Source: an uncultured Bacteroidia bacterium (GTDB lineage Bacteria > Bacteroidota > Bacteroidia > NS11-12g > UBA955). From it: a stretch of DNA of 64,000 nucleotides. The notes beneath the pieces were generated by a model. The model saw only the letters and a program-made list of their open reading frames with translations, was not told the origin of the DNA and did not search any database. The position numbers and the translations under genes were made by a program. Positions 1-8,919 of the stretch are shown in pieces (position 1 is the stretch's first letter; every line of letters starts with the position of its first letter). The DNA lies in NCBI GenBank assembly GCA_943789135.1, contig CALSSY010000006.1, positions 50,507 to 114,506 of the forward strand, read 5' to 3'.

Positions 1-1331
1 AATAAACTACTGCCTATTATCCCAAAATCCATAAAAAACAATACAGAAAGGACCAAGGCCAACCAAAGAGAAAATCGGTTTTTAAACCTTAATAAAATCC
101 TGCTTCTGATGTCTTTTATTGCCGCTGAGATAAACGGTCTCTTTGGCAAACTCATAAGAATTGGAATTTCGCCAAATACTGTACTTTTTTCCTCCAGAAA
201 TTTCAATACTTTATTCGCTTTTATAGTATTGAATAATCGTCCAAATATCTCTGAACCTAAAGCAGGCTCTTTTTGAAGAACTTTTAATAGTAGGCGATCA
301 TAAAAGGCAAATCGACCGCTATCACGGCTGTCGTCTCGATGAAAACGCCAATCATGTCCTTTTTTTGCGTTTTCGACCAATTTAATTGAATCCAATACCA
401 TGGATTTAAAGGCATAACCGGTACTGGGCTTTATTCTTCCCGCACGACCACCTGTACTCACAATATGTCGACTTAAATAGGGTTTTGGCAGTGCCGCAGA
501 ACTCATAGGAATAACGCCATATTCCTCATTCACTTTTTTTGCTGAACCAAAATTTTGCTTAATATATTCGAATAGAATCGGGTCAGCTTCTTCTTTGGTA
601 ATTACCCTTTCGCCAAATCGCGTCAATTCAACCAACGCTTTATTCCTCCCAAAAGGTAAAACATACATAAATTGGGTGCTTTCTAATTGCGGAACATTAA
701 AATCCATCATGGTGAATGTTTCCGGATCAAGATTATCATGCTCTAGCTCTACAACCCAACCATAAAAAGATTGGTTTAAGTGCGCTTGATGTGTCTCGCA
801 ATTCTCAAATTTTGGCGTTCTGGAATCAAAGGTTTCTGAAGCCGTATATACATCGCCATCTTCACAATTTATTTTATACGGATACTCATTTAATTCAATA
901 TCGGATACGCGATTGCAAATTTGGACTACTCCTAATCGCTCGCTAATCTCCGATGAAAATTTAAATAAATCCTCACTTCTTATATGATAATATTGATAAG
1001 GTTTAATATCACTTAAACTGCCATTAATGTTTACGTTTTCCCAAGACGCAGAAACCAATCGTGCCACTCCCATGTGGTTCAATTCTGATTCTGTGGCCCA
1101 AAAGCAAAATGTCTTATCGGTGTTATAGGTTCCCTTTTCGTAAGAATTTGGATCGATATACCCTATTTTTTTGCCATTGAGCATACCGGCCTCAAAAAGC
1201 TTTACCAATAAAATGGAATTCGCTGCTCCCATCCCCAAAAAGAGAAAATCAAAATGATTTTGGGAATTAATCTGCCGTTCCATAAAAGGGGTATCTTTAT
1301 GAATAGCAATCGATACCCGATTTTTGTTCAT
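1..1331 (-). CDS. crtY: lycopene cyclase (CrtY-type), 3' end outside window
   Basis: The frame stays open from an ATG at 1331 to the left edge (about 443 codons seen), so the C-terminus is missing. The product resembles the FAD/NAD(P)-dependent lycopene cyclases that close the end rings of lycopene to give beta-carotene. Visible family motifs are a Rossmann-like loop GMGAAN near residue 33, an FMYVLPF..ALVE block in the middle, EEYGVIPMS, and GGRAGRIKPSTGYAFKSM in the C-terminal half. The loop is GMGAAN rather than the usual GxGxxG, a small deviation. A second ATG at 1283 (MERQINSQN) would give a more typical N-terminus, so the start is uncertain. The gene is divergent from the T9SS gene at 1493. 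No other carotenoid gene is in the window. Confidence 0.85.
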   Translation of the reverse strand, partial: MNKNRVSIAIHKDTPFMERQINSQNHFDFLFLGMGAANSILLVKLFEAGMLNGKKIGYIDPNSYEKGTYNTDKTFCFWATESELNHMGVARLVSASWENVNINGSLSDIKPYQYYHIRSEDLFKFSSEISERLGVVQICNRVSDIELNEYPYKINCEDGDVYTASETFDSRTPKFENCETHQAHLNQSFYGWVVELEHDNLDPETFTMMDFNVPQLESTQFMYVLPFGRNKALVELTRFGERVITKEEADPILFEYIKQNFGSAKKVNEEYGVIPMSSAALPKPYLSRHIVSTGGRAGRIKPSTGYAFKSMVLDSIKLVENAKKGHDWRFHRDDSRDSGRFAFYDRLLLKVLQKEPALGSEIFGRLFNTIKANKVLKFLEEKSTVFGEIPILMSLPKRPFISAAIKDIRSRILLRFKNRFSLWLALVLSVLFFMDFGIIGSSL

Positions 1332-1492
1332 TTATTTTTATTGAAATTTTATCAAATAATATCCATTCTCATCTTCCTCAAGTAAAAAATCTCATTCTCC
1401 CTTTTATTATTCTATTGACGAAAATTCCATCGTGCATTATAGAACTCCATTCTTTGTAATTTCGCCAAATTATTTATATTCACGAGGACAAT

Positions 1493-3664
1493 ATGAAAAT
1501 GAGAGGGGATCAAATTCAAGAAAGATTTAAGTCAGGTTTAAAACTATTTTCCATCTTGATAATGTGCGCGATAACTGGGTCAAGCCATGCTCAATGGCAG
1601 ATTACTCAAGCCAAAAAACAAAGCAAAGGTTTTGATTATTATGGTTTACGCGTGGCTTATTTACAAAACGGCGATTATATCGTTGCTGGTAACTTGGTTG
1701 ATACCATTTATCTAGATAAAAACAATACCATCATTCCAACAGGAAGCTCTGGAATCTATCTCGCCCGATTCCATTCAACGGATTCTCTGATATGGAAATC
1801 GGTTTTCGAAACTACAAGTTCAACCAGTTCGGTGAGTTTAACAGAAGACATCAAGATCATCAACAACGACAACATCGTATTAGCAGGTTCATTTAAAGGA
1901 TCGATTCGATTTCCTAATGGAGCCAGCAAATCTAGCAGTTCCACCGATGCATTTTGGATGCGCTACACAACAAATGGAAAATTACGCGCTCTAAATACCT
2001 ATGCAAAAGCAATTAATAGTGCTTTAGCCGTAAATTCAGACTTGACGGTTGCCATTGGAGGTAGAACGCTTTCTAATCCTGCAGGTGCTTTCATTTGCCT
2101 GTATGATTCAAGCGGGAATTTCAAATCTGGAGGCAACCATGTTTTTAAAGGGACCTCTCAAAATCGCGATATCGTAAATGCCTTGTGCTTTGGACCCGAC
2201 AATGCCCTTTATTTCTCGGGAAAAGCCAATGGCGATAGCATTGGATATGGAAGTTTCTCAACCTATATCGATGCACCCAATAACATCAATCAATACAATT
2301 TGTTCTTTGGGAAATTTTCTAAAACAAACCAATTGGTTTGGCTGAAAGGGGGAATTCCTATGGGTAAAACCCGACCCTTTGGATTTGACATGAAACAAAT
2401 GTTATTCCAACCAAAACTCAATCGCGTATTATATAGCGGCAAATTTGAGGGTGCCAATTACCAGATTGGAAAAGATACCTTGGCAACAACCTCTCTTGTT
2501 AATAGCGACAGTCGAAAGCCTATCATATTGTGTACGGACACATCTGGAAATTTAATTTGGCACACGAGTCTAGGTCTCAACCACGAAAATCAACGTGGAG
2601 AAATATTCACTTTAACACCCGGATCCAACAAATATTGGGTAACAGCGGATGTCGAACATTATCTCAATACGCCGTTAAAGTTGGGTGATGTAGAATTCAA
2701 ATTCAATAATAAAGCATTTCTGTTATTAGAAATGGATTCCTTCGGAAGTATTCAAAGTGCTTTTGGTACGGATCCTACAAAGAAATACAAAGTCAATAAT
2801 GTACTCAGCACTACATTTCACCCTAATTACGGTTTAAAATTGTCACTGGTTAACAATGCCTCAGATTCAATTTGGCTAACTCCAACCCGAATAGAAAAAG
2901 GGTCTTATATACTATCTGGGTTCCCATGTTATTTGAAAGCAGAAATCAAAACCCAAACCAAAGAAATATGCAATAACGAGAGTTCCATCCAGATTGGAGC
3001 TACACCTCAAGGAGGCTACTTTTCAGGTGCTGTAATCAGTGAAACAGGCACCATTCAACCTAATAAATTCAACAAAGGAACTTACTATTATTCTTATCAA
3101 ATTGAAGACAATAACCGTTGTAAAAGTGTTGCCATTGATTCTATCGTAATTCACGAACCCACACCCGTGAAATTTACAAATCTAGACAGTGTTTTCTGTC
3201 CTAAAGATACCCTTATAGCTCTCAAATCTAATGTTTCAGGAGGTAGCTATTTGGGCAATGGAGTTCAAGGGAATACATTCAACCCTTCAAAAGCAGGAAC
3301 GGGAATTCACACACTTTTTTACAACTTTATCAATAGTAATAATTGTAAATCGGCAGATACGACGCAAGTTAGGGTTAGAAAACAATCCGAATGTGCAACC
3401 AATTCCATTGATGTTGAATCCAAAAGTCATTTGAACATTTACCCGAACCCTTCGAAAGGGAACATACACATTGAATTTGATATGAATAATGCGAGGGCCA
3501 TGTCTATTAGATCAATTGATGGAAAAGTATTAATACAATTAATAGCACCATTTGGTGGAAATAAAATAGATGTAGTTTCCCTTCCAAATGGAATTTATTA
3601 TTGTCTAATTGAAACAAATACCGGAATACTACATATTGCAAAGTTCATTGTTTCAAATGATTAG
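1493..3664 (+). CDS. T9SS-secreted protein with beta-propeller-like N-terminus and two Ig-like modules
   Basis: 723 aa. Residues 1-33 form a signal peptide (hydrophobic LKLFSILIMCAITG, cut after SSHA). Residues 35-490 carry repeated NGDYIVAGN / DAFWMRYTTNGKL type strands like the SBBP/propeller repeats of Bacteroidota secreted proteins. Residues about 490-630 hold two cysteine-containing Ig-like modules of the GGxYxGxGVxxxxFxP type. The last 85 residues are a type A sorting domain (LNIYPNPSKGNIHIEF ... GIYYCLIE) that directs export through the type IX system and anchoring at the cell surface. Function beyond surface display is unknown. First of four consecutive T9SS cargo genes on this strand. 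A TAATTTCG sequence (1457-1464), one mismatch from the -7 consensus, lies 28 bp upstream of the start. Confidence 0.85.
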   Translation: MKMRGDQIQERFKSGLKLFSILIMCAITGSSHAQWQITQAKKQSKGFDYYGLRVAYLQNGDYIVAGNLVDTIYLDKNNTIIPTGSSGIYLARFHSTDSLIWKSVFETTSSTSSVSLTEDIKIINNDNIVLAGSFKGSIRFPNGASKSSSSTDAFWMRYTTNGKLRALNTYAKAINSALAVNSDLTVAIGGRTLSNPAGAFICLYDSSGNFKSGGNHVFKGTSQNRDIVNALCFGPDNALYFSGKANGDSIGYGSFSTYIDAPNNINQYNLFFGKFSKTNQLVWLKGGIPMGKTRPFGFDMKQMLFQPKLNRVLYSGKFEGANYQIGKDTLATTSLVNSDSRKPIILCTDTSGNLIWHTSLGLNHENQRGEIFTLTPGSNKYWVTADVEHYLNTPLKLGDVEFKFNNKAFLLLEMDSFGSIQSAFGTDPTKKYKVNNVLSTTFHPNYGLKLSLVNNASDSIWLTPTRIEKGSYILSGFPCYLKAEIKTQTKEICNNESSIQIGATPQGGYFSGAVISETGTIQPNKFNKGTYYYSYQIEDNNRCKSVAIDSIVIHEPTPVKFTNLDSVFCPKDTLIALKSNVSGGSYLGNGVQGNTFNPSKAGTGIHTLFYNFINSNNCKSADTTQVRVRKQSECATNSIDVESKSHLNIYPNPSKGNIHIEFDMNNARAMSIRSIDGKVLIQLIAPFGGNKIDVVSLPNGIYYCLIETNTGILHIAKFIVSND

Positions 3665-3682
3665 TATTTTATTTATAATTGC

Positions 3683-3711
3683 TTAAGTTTGTTAAGTTGT
3701 AATAAACTTAA
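3683..3711 (+). terminator. AT-rich inverted repeat, possible terminator
   Basis: Arms TTAAGTTT (3683-3690) and AAACTTAA (3704-3711) flank a 13-nt loop, 19 bp after the stop of the preceding T9SS gene. A T-rich stretch follows. The stem is short and AT-only, so the call is weak. Confidence 0.3.
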
Positions 3712-3778
3712 ATTATTATTTTAATCTTACTAATTTTCATTACAAAAAATGATAATTAGGCGAACATATTCTTTAATT

Positions 3779-5902
3779 ATGATAAAAAAACTAAGTCTCG
3801 TATTGATCTTAATCAACTTTTGGAATGCCACATACGCTCAATCTAATGATGTTGCTTTGAATTTTGACGGCATCGATGACTATGTAAGCACCAAATATAA
3901 CGGGATCTTGGATTCAGGATCGAGAAGTATGGAAGCTTGGATCCGCACTACAGGCAACTATGATCCTAACAACGGCGGCAAGCAAGGCGTAATAGCCAAT
4001 TACGGCACCATGAGTAATACCAATCGCTTTACATTTTGCGTGTTGTTCAATAATGCCATTCGCATAGAAGTTGGAGGTAACGGACTTTCTGGAACCATTG
4101 CGGTTAACGATGGCGATTGGCACCATGTAGCCGTAACCTACGACCCAAAAGATTCCTTGGATTACAGGCTTTACGTGGATGGAACTTTGGACATTGCGGG
4201 AAATCTAAAAATTGCCACAAATACAATAACCACAACCCCTCTGCAATTTGGTATGCGAATAGATAATATCAATCTATTCGAAGGCGATATTGATGAATTT
4301 AGGATGTACAACTATGCCCTTACACCAAAAGAGATCAATAATAATATGGATCGTGAATTGTGCGATCTACCCAAAGGAATTTTGGCTTATTATAAGTTCA
4401 ATGAAGGCAAAGCCAATACATTTAACTACTCCAAAAAGACGGCCACAGATTATTCAGGTAATAATTACCACGGGACATTAAACTACTTCACCCTGTCGGG
4501 AACTGCCTCAAATTGGATTACAGGATCCGGCATCAAAGGCGGTCCAAGTGAAACACGAATTCAAATGTTCGATTGCGACACTGTTATTTCTCCCACCAAG
4601 AAATACAAGTGGACTCGAGATGGCCTTTTTAGAGATACGTTTGAAAGTTATTATGGCTGTGATTCTGTAATTTTAGTAAGCGTCGACATTGGCAACGATA
4701 GTATTTCAATACCCCAATTTGCGTGTGGAAGTTTCACGAGCCCTTTGGGCAAAACCGTTAGTACTGATACCATCATTACCGAATATTATACATCCATAAA
4801 GGGTTGTGATTCTATCGTTTCCTATGAAGTATACATTCTACCCGTTTTCGACACCATAATTCCCGTTCTTGCATGTGAAAAATTCCAAACGCCATTGGGG
4901 CATTTGGTTACCAAAGATTCAATTGTAAGTGACTCTTTCACATCCCTTAATGGCTGTGACTCTGTCGTTAACTATTATGTTACCATTAACCGAAATCAAT
5001 ATCGAAGCGATACCCTAATGGGTTGTGATTCGGTTACTTTATTAGGGAAAACCTATTTCAAATCGCAACTAATTCAAAATACTTATAAAACGTATTCGGG
5101 ATGTGATTCCTTTCAAACTACTTGGATTCGGGTTAATTTTAGCCAAGAAATCCCAATGAATATCACTACCTGTGATTCCTTTGTATCCGATGCGGGTATT
5201 GTTTATCGTGAAACGGGGCAATACACCGAGAGCTATTCCAATGTAAGGGGATGCGACTCTACGAGAGTATACAATCTGAAAATTGGAGAATCAAAAATAA
5301 TAAGAGATACTGTTTACTCTTGCGAAAGATATTGGTTAAGAGATTCAAGTTACACCAAATCTACAATCGTTGAATGGATCGGAAAAACCTACACAAAATG
5401 CGATTCTTTCCATATTACCTATTTAGACATAACAGCAATTAATAAGGACGTTACGGTAAACGATTCTGTGCTATTTTTAAATGAAACCCTTTGGGATAGT
5501 ATTACATGGTACGATTGTAAAACATCTGAGCAAGTTGGGGAGAAAAACAAAGCCAGCTTATTGATACCCTACACCGGTATTTTTAAAGCGAAAATATTCA
5601 GAAATTCCTGCGAATCGGTAACCGATTGCTACAGCAGCGAAAGAACCAATAAAACGTCTAAGTCAAATTTGAGTCCAATTGGTATTTTCCCAAATCCTAG
5701 TAATGGAAATATCGAAATCAAGGGGCTTCAAAAGGGTGATTTTATTTCTATTCACGACTTAAATGGAAAATCGGTTTCTTTTATTCAAGATTCCAATCAA
5801 CCCAATATGATTTATGACATTCAAGCAACGGGATTGGTTATTGTAAAAATATATTCTAAGGATTTACAATATAATCATTCAGAATTGCTAATTCTCGAGT
5901 AA
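3779..5902 (+). CDS. LamG-domain T9SS-secreted protein with Cys-Asp-Ser repeats
   Basis: The open frame begins at 3749, but the ATG at 3779 (MIKKLSLVLILINFW) gives a clean signal peptide ending TYAQ, so it is preferred (707 aa). After it comes a LamG/concanavalin-like domain of about 180 residues, beginning ALNFDGIDDYVS and containing DGDWHHVAVTYD and LYVDGTL, which in this family binds carbohydrate or protein ligands. The central third is built from about six to seven repeats, each ending in GCDS(V/I/T), a pattern common in Bacteroidota adhesin-like proteins. The C-terminus (IGIFPNPSNGNIEIKG...) is a T9SS sorting domain. Likely a surface adhesin or carbohydrate-binding protein; the ligand cannot be read from sequence. 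Confidence 0.85.
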   Translation: MIKKLSLVLILINFWNATYAQSNDVALNFDGIDDYVSTKYNGILDSGSRSMEAWIRTTGNYDPNNGGKQGVIANYGTMSNTNRFTFCVLFNNAIRIEVGGNGLSGTIAVNDGDWHHVAVTYDPKDSLDYRLYVDGTLDIAGNLKIATNTITTTPLQFGMRIDNINLFEGDIDEFRMYNYALTPKEINNNMDRELCDLPKGILAYYKFNEGKANTFNYSKKTATDYSGNNYHGTLNYFTLSGTASNWITGSGIKGGPSETRIQMFDCDTVISPTKKYKWTRDGLFRDTFESYYGCDSVILVSVDIGNDSISIPQFACGSFTSPLGKTVSTDTIITEYYTSIKGCDSIVSYEVYILPVFDTIIPVLACEKFQTPLGHLVTKDSIVSDSFTSLNGCDSVVNYYVTINRNQYRSDTLMGCDSVTLLGKTYFKSQLIQNTYKTYSGCDSFQTTWIRVNFSQEIPMNITTCDSFVSDAGIVYRETGQYTESYSNVRGCDSTRVYNLKIGESKIIRDTVYSCERYWLRDSSYTKSTIVEWIGKTYTKCDSFHITYLDITAINKDVTVNDSVLFLNETLWDSITWYDCKTSEQVGEKNKASLLIPYTGIFKAKIFRNSCESVTDCYSSERTNKTSKSNLSPIGIFPNPSNGNIEIKGLQKGDFISIHDLNGKSVSFIQDSNQPNMIYDIQATGLVIVKIYSKDLQYNHSELLILE

Positions 5903-5921
5903 TCATGATTTACTTTGAAAT

Positions 5922-8825
5922 ATGAAAACAGGTGTTCTTAAAACCGACAAGATCTTACATCTTGTTCTTACCTTAACTTTTTTTGCTTGCTTTTCTTTGT
6001 ATGGTCAATTAAAAACTCCCGTTTTATTCCAACCTTTAGATAAATCTACCGGCACCCCCACTGGGATGCAATTGGTAGTCAAGTCAGAAAGTGTAAAATT
6101 ATATGCCTTTGAATACTCCGAAGATGCATCCATGAAAAATGCCATAAGAGTTGAAGTTACGCGCGGCACGTATTACACTCGTTATTGGTTGAATAAACTC
6201 AAATTTAACACCCAATATTATTGGCGCGCCAAATCTATTTCTGCTACCGATTCATCTAATTGGTCTGCGGTATGGTCCTTCAAAACAGGAGAAAAGTTAA
6301 AACGGTATGCGCCGAGTCAAAATCCCGCAAAAACGTCATCTTCATTTTTATATTTATCGTGTTACCGAGCTGCAGGTTTTGATAGTTTTGAGTTTCAGTT
6401 CGATACCGTTAAAAGTTTCAATTCTAAGCATTTAAGAACGGTTACACTTCCAGATACATTCGATTGGTTTTACATTGAAACCATTCAAGATAATTTCCTT
6501 TTTGGGAAAACATATTTCTGGCGTGTAAGGGGTTTCCCGGAAGCCACCACCACATGGACCGATACCGGATCGTTCCAAATTATGGATTCCATTACAACCA
6601 AATATCCTTCTACGGCCTTTTTGCAAAATGTTAAAATCAATTTTGAATTTACCTCGGTCTATTTCAAACAACCCTTTCAAGTTCAAATTGACACCATCCC
6701 AACATTCAATTCTCCCTTATTAATAGATACCATAGCTTCTGAAGGAACCAAACAATTCGAAACCGACGCCTTCGAGATTCGGAACCTCAACTATGAAACC
6801 TATTATTATTACCGAGTTAGAGCCATTAGTGAGGCCGATTCTTCAAAATGGACTTATAGTGCTTTTAAAACAAAAGGTTTTGGAACCGATATATTGGCTG
6901 CCGAGAATTATTCAGATCCAATTGTTCCCATTAAAATTCGGAATTCAATAGATGGATCCACCGGTTATCAGATAGAGGTAGATTCCAGTATTTCCTTCAA
7001 CAGTCAAGAGAAACAGACTTTCTTCTCACCTGCGGGTTTAGATACCGCGGTGAACTTGTTTTTTGGCAAAACCTATTACACGCGCGGCCGTCCCTATCAT
7101 GAAAAAGACTCGGGAGAATGGACGCGCACACGACCCATCAATATCATCATTTTCCCTAGTTCTTATTTCCCATTTACCACCTCAACCGTTCATATAACCG
7201 ATAGTTTTCAGTTTGCAACCAGAACCGGTGTTGACGGTTTCCAAATTCAAGCTACGCAAGCGAATCATTACGACACCACCCTTTTCCTTGATACCATTAT
7301 CTCCGAATTCAAGCCGAGTTCAACCCATAATATTAAAGGACATCGATTTAAATTCGCTACCCGATATGAATGGAGAATACGAGGTTGGCATGATAGGGAC
7401 ACCTCCATATGGAGCAACTCAAAACCCTTCACAACCGTTAAATCACCCGTGCAATTGAGACCTTTTAATTCTAACTTCCTTGGTACACCAGCAAGAACTG
7501 AGTTCAAATGGGAACCCTTGAAAGGAGGTGTGCGTTATCAACTTTGGTTGGATACCAATACCAATTTCAATTCTCCTATTTTTCTGGATACCATAACCGA
7601 TTCTCTTTCTTTAGTGGTTTCCCAATTGCTGTTCAAACCACTTTATTATTGGAAAATAAGGGCCTTAACCGATGACGATACCAGTCAATGGAGCGAGGTT
7701 TGGACATTTAAAGTGCTAACGGCTCGATTGAATCTACCAAGAAATAACGCCAAAAACATTTCCTTATATAGCCTCGATTGGAATAGTGTAGAAGGTACCA
7801 CAGGGTATATATTAGAGGTTGATACGAGCGCCAATTTCTCGAATCCATTCCACGCACAAGAATTAAAAGAACTTTCCTTCTTTCACTACTTCGAAACCTA
7901 CCCGAAATTTGTTGATTTTAATACCAAGATTTATTGGAGGGTTAAACTCTTTCACGAAAAAGACACCACTGCGTGGAGTGATGTTTGGAACTTTACCACA
8001 CGCCCTAGATATGCTCCCACATTAAGCAGTCCGATTGATTCTGCTAGCGAAGTCAGTATTTTCAATCAGTTAAAGTGGCTCGCCTATTCTGGAGCCTCTA
8101 GTTATACCGTACAATATAGTTTGAACCCTGAATTCACAGGTGCCGTACAAAATATCGTAAGCGGAACTTTATTAAACGTTACTTTAAAGCCATCAACACG
8201 CTATTACTGGCGCGTAAGAGGTAGAAATTCTGATGGTAACGAATTCTATGATTTCAGCGAAACTTGGACCTTTACTACAGATGAAGGCATACCGCCACCC
8301 AAATTGCTGACGCCGGGAAATAATTCAAGCAACCAAGAATTAAATGTTAGTTTTAGTTGGGAAAAATTCACTCCCTCCACCATCTATCGCGTGGAGATTT
8401 CAGAAGATCCCAACTTCAGTTCATTCGTTACTAAAAATTCTACCACAGGGAATACTAAGTTTACCCACCTCAAAGGACAAACCACCTATTATTGGCGTGT
8501 AAAAACCTTCAATGGAACTGTGGAAAGTCCTTGGAGTGAAATATGGAATTTCACCACCACTTTCATAAACAGTACCAATTTTCACACTGCAAATTGGGTA
8601 AGGCTTCAACCGAATCCAACGAGCGGATTATTTAAAATAATTACCGATCATCCAAATACCCATATTCATCAAATAAAGGATGCACAGGGACGTATTGTTC
8701 AACAATTCAATTTGGGAACACCCCTACCGGAATTCATTAATTTAAGTGCATTGCCTGCTGGTTTGTATTTCATCGAAATCAGCTGTAACAACTTCAGTTC
8801 TACCCTAAAATTGATTAAAGAATAG
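5922..8825 (+). CDS. fibronectin type III-like repeat T9SS protein
   Basis: 967 aa. A signal peptide (residues 1-29, hydrophobic LHLVLTLTFFACFSLYG, cut before Q) is followed by roughly eight to nine tandem Fn3-like modules of about 90 aa. Each ends in a variant of YYWR(V/A)(R/K)..., then SS.WS..W.F.T. These modules are typical of Bacteroidota surface proteins and serve as spacers or binding domains. The last 80 residues (RLQPNPTSGLFKI ... AGLYFIEI) are a T9SS sorting domain. No catalytic domain is visible. It starts 19 bp after the preceding gene ends and points the same way, so the two may be co-transcribed. Confidence 0.85.
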   Translation: MKTGVLKTDKILHLVLTLTFFACFSLYGQLKTPVLFQPLDKSTGTPTGMQLVVKSESVKLYAFEYSEDASMKNAIRVEVTRGTYYTRYWLNKLKFNTQYYWRAKSISATDSSNWSAVWSFKTGEKLKRYAPSQNPAKTSSSFLYLSCYRAAGFDSFEFQFDTVKSFNSKHLRTVTLPDTFDWFYIETIQDNFLFGKTYFWRVRGFPEATTTWTDTGSFQIMDSITTKYPSTAFLQNVKINFEFTSVYFKQPFQVQIDTIPTFNSPLLIDTIASEGTKQFETDAFEIRNLNYETYYYYRVRAISEADSSKWTYSAFKTKGFGTDILAAENYSDPIVPIKIRNSIDGSTGYQIEVDSSISFNSQEKQTFFSPAGLDTAVNLFFGKTYYTRGRPYHEKDSGEWTRTRPINIIIFPSSYFPFTTSTVHITDSFQFATRTGVDGFQIQATQANHYDTTLFLDTIISEFKPSSTHNIKGHRFKFATRYEWRIRGWHDRDTSIWSNSKPFTTVKSPVQLRPFNSNFLGTPARTEFKWEPLKGGVRYQLWLDTNTNFNSPIFLDTITDSLSLVVSQLLFKPLYYWKIRALTDDDTSQWSEVWTFKVLTARLNLPRNNAKNISLYSLDWNSVEGTTGYILEVDTSANFSNPFHAQELKELSFFHYFETYPKFVDFNTKIYWRVKLFHEKDTTAWSDVWNFTTRPRYAPTLSSPIDSASEVSIFNQLKWLAYSGASSYTVQYSLNPEFTGAVQNIVSGTLLNVTLKPSTRYYWRVRGRNSDGNEFYDFSETWTFTTDEGIPPPKLLTPGNNSSNQELNVSFSWEKFTPSTIYRVEISEDPNFSSFVTKNSTTGNTKFTHLKGQTTYYWRVKTFNGTVESPWSEIWNFTTTFINSTNFHTANWVRLQPNPTSGLFKIITDHPNTHIHQIKDAQGRIVQQFNLGTPLPEFINLSALPAGLYFIEISCNNFSSTLKLIKE

Positions 8826-8903
8826 TTTTGATCGGTTCTGGAGGATTTTCTCAATGCGACTAACATTAACTTTACTCACACAATTACTATTCTAAAACAC
8901 GCC

Positions 8904-8911
8904 TATCTTTG
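8904..8911 (+). promoter_or_regulatory. Bacteroidota -7 promoter element TATCTTTG
   Basis: TATCTTTG matches the TAnnTTTG -7 consensus exactly and ends 8 bp before the ATG at 8920, predicting a 5' leader of only a few nucleotides. No clear -33 TTTG is seen at the expected spacing. Confidence 0.55.
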
Positions 8912-8919
8912 ACTCAAGC

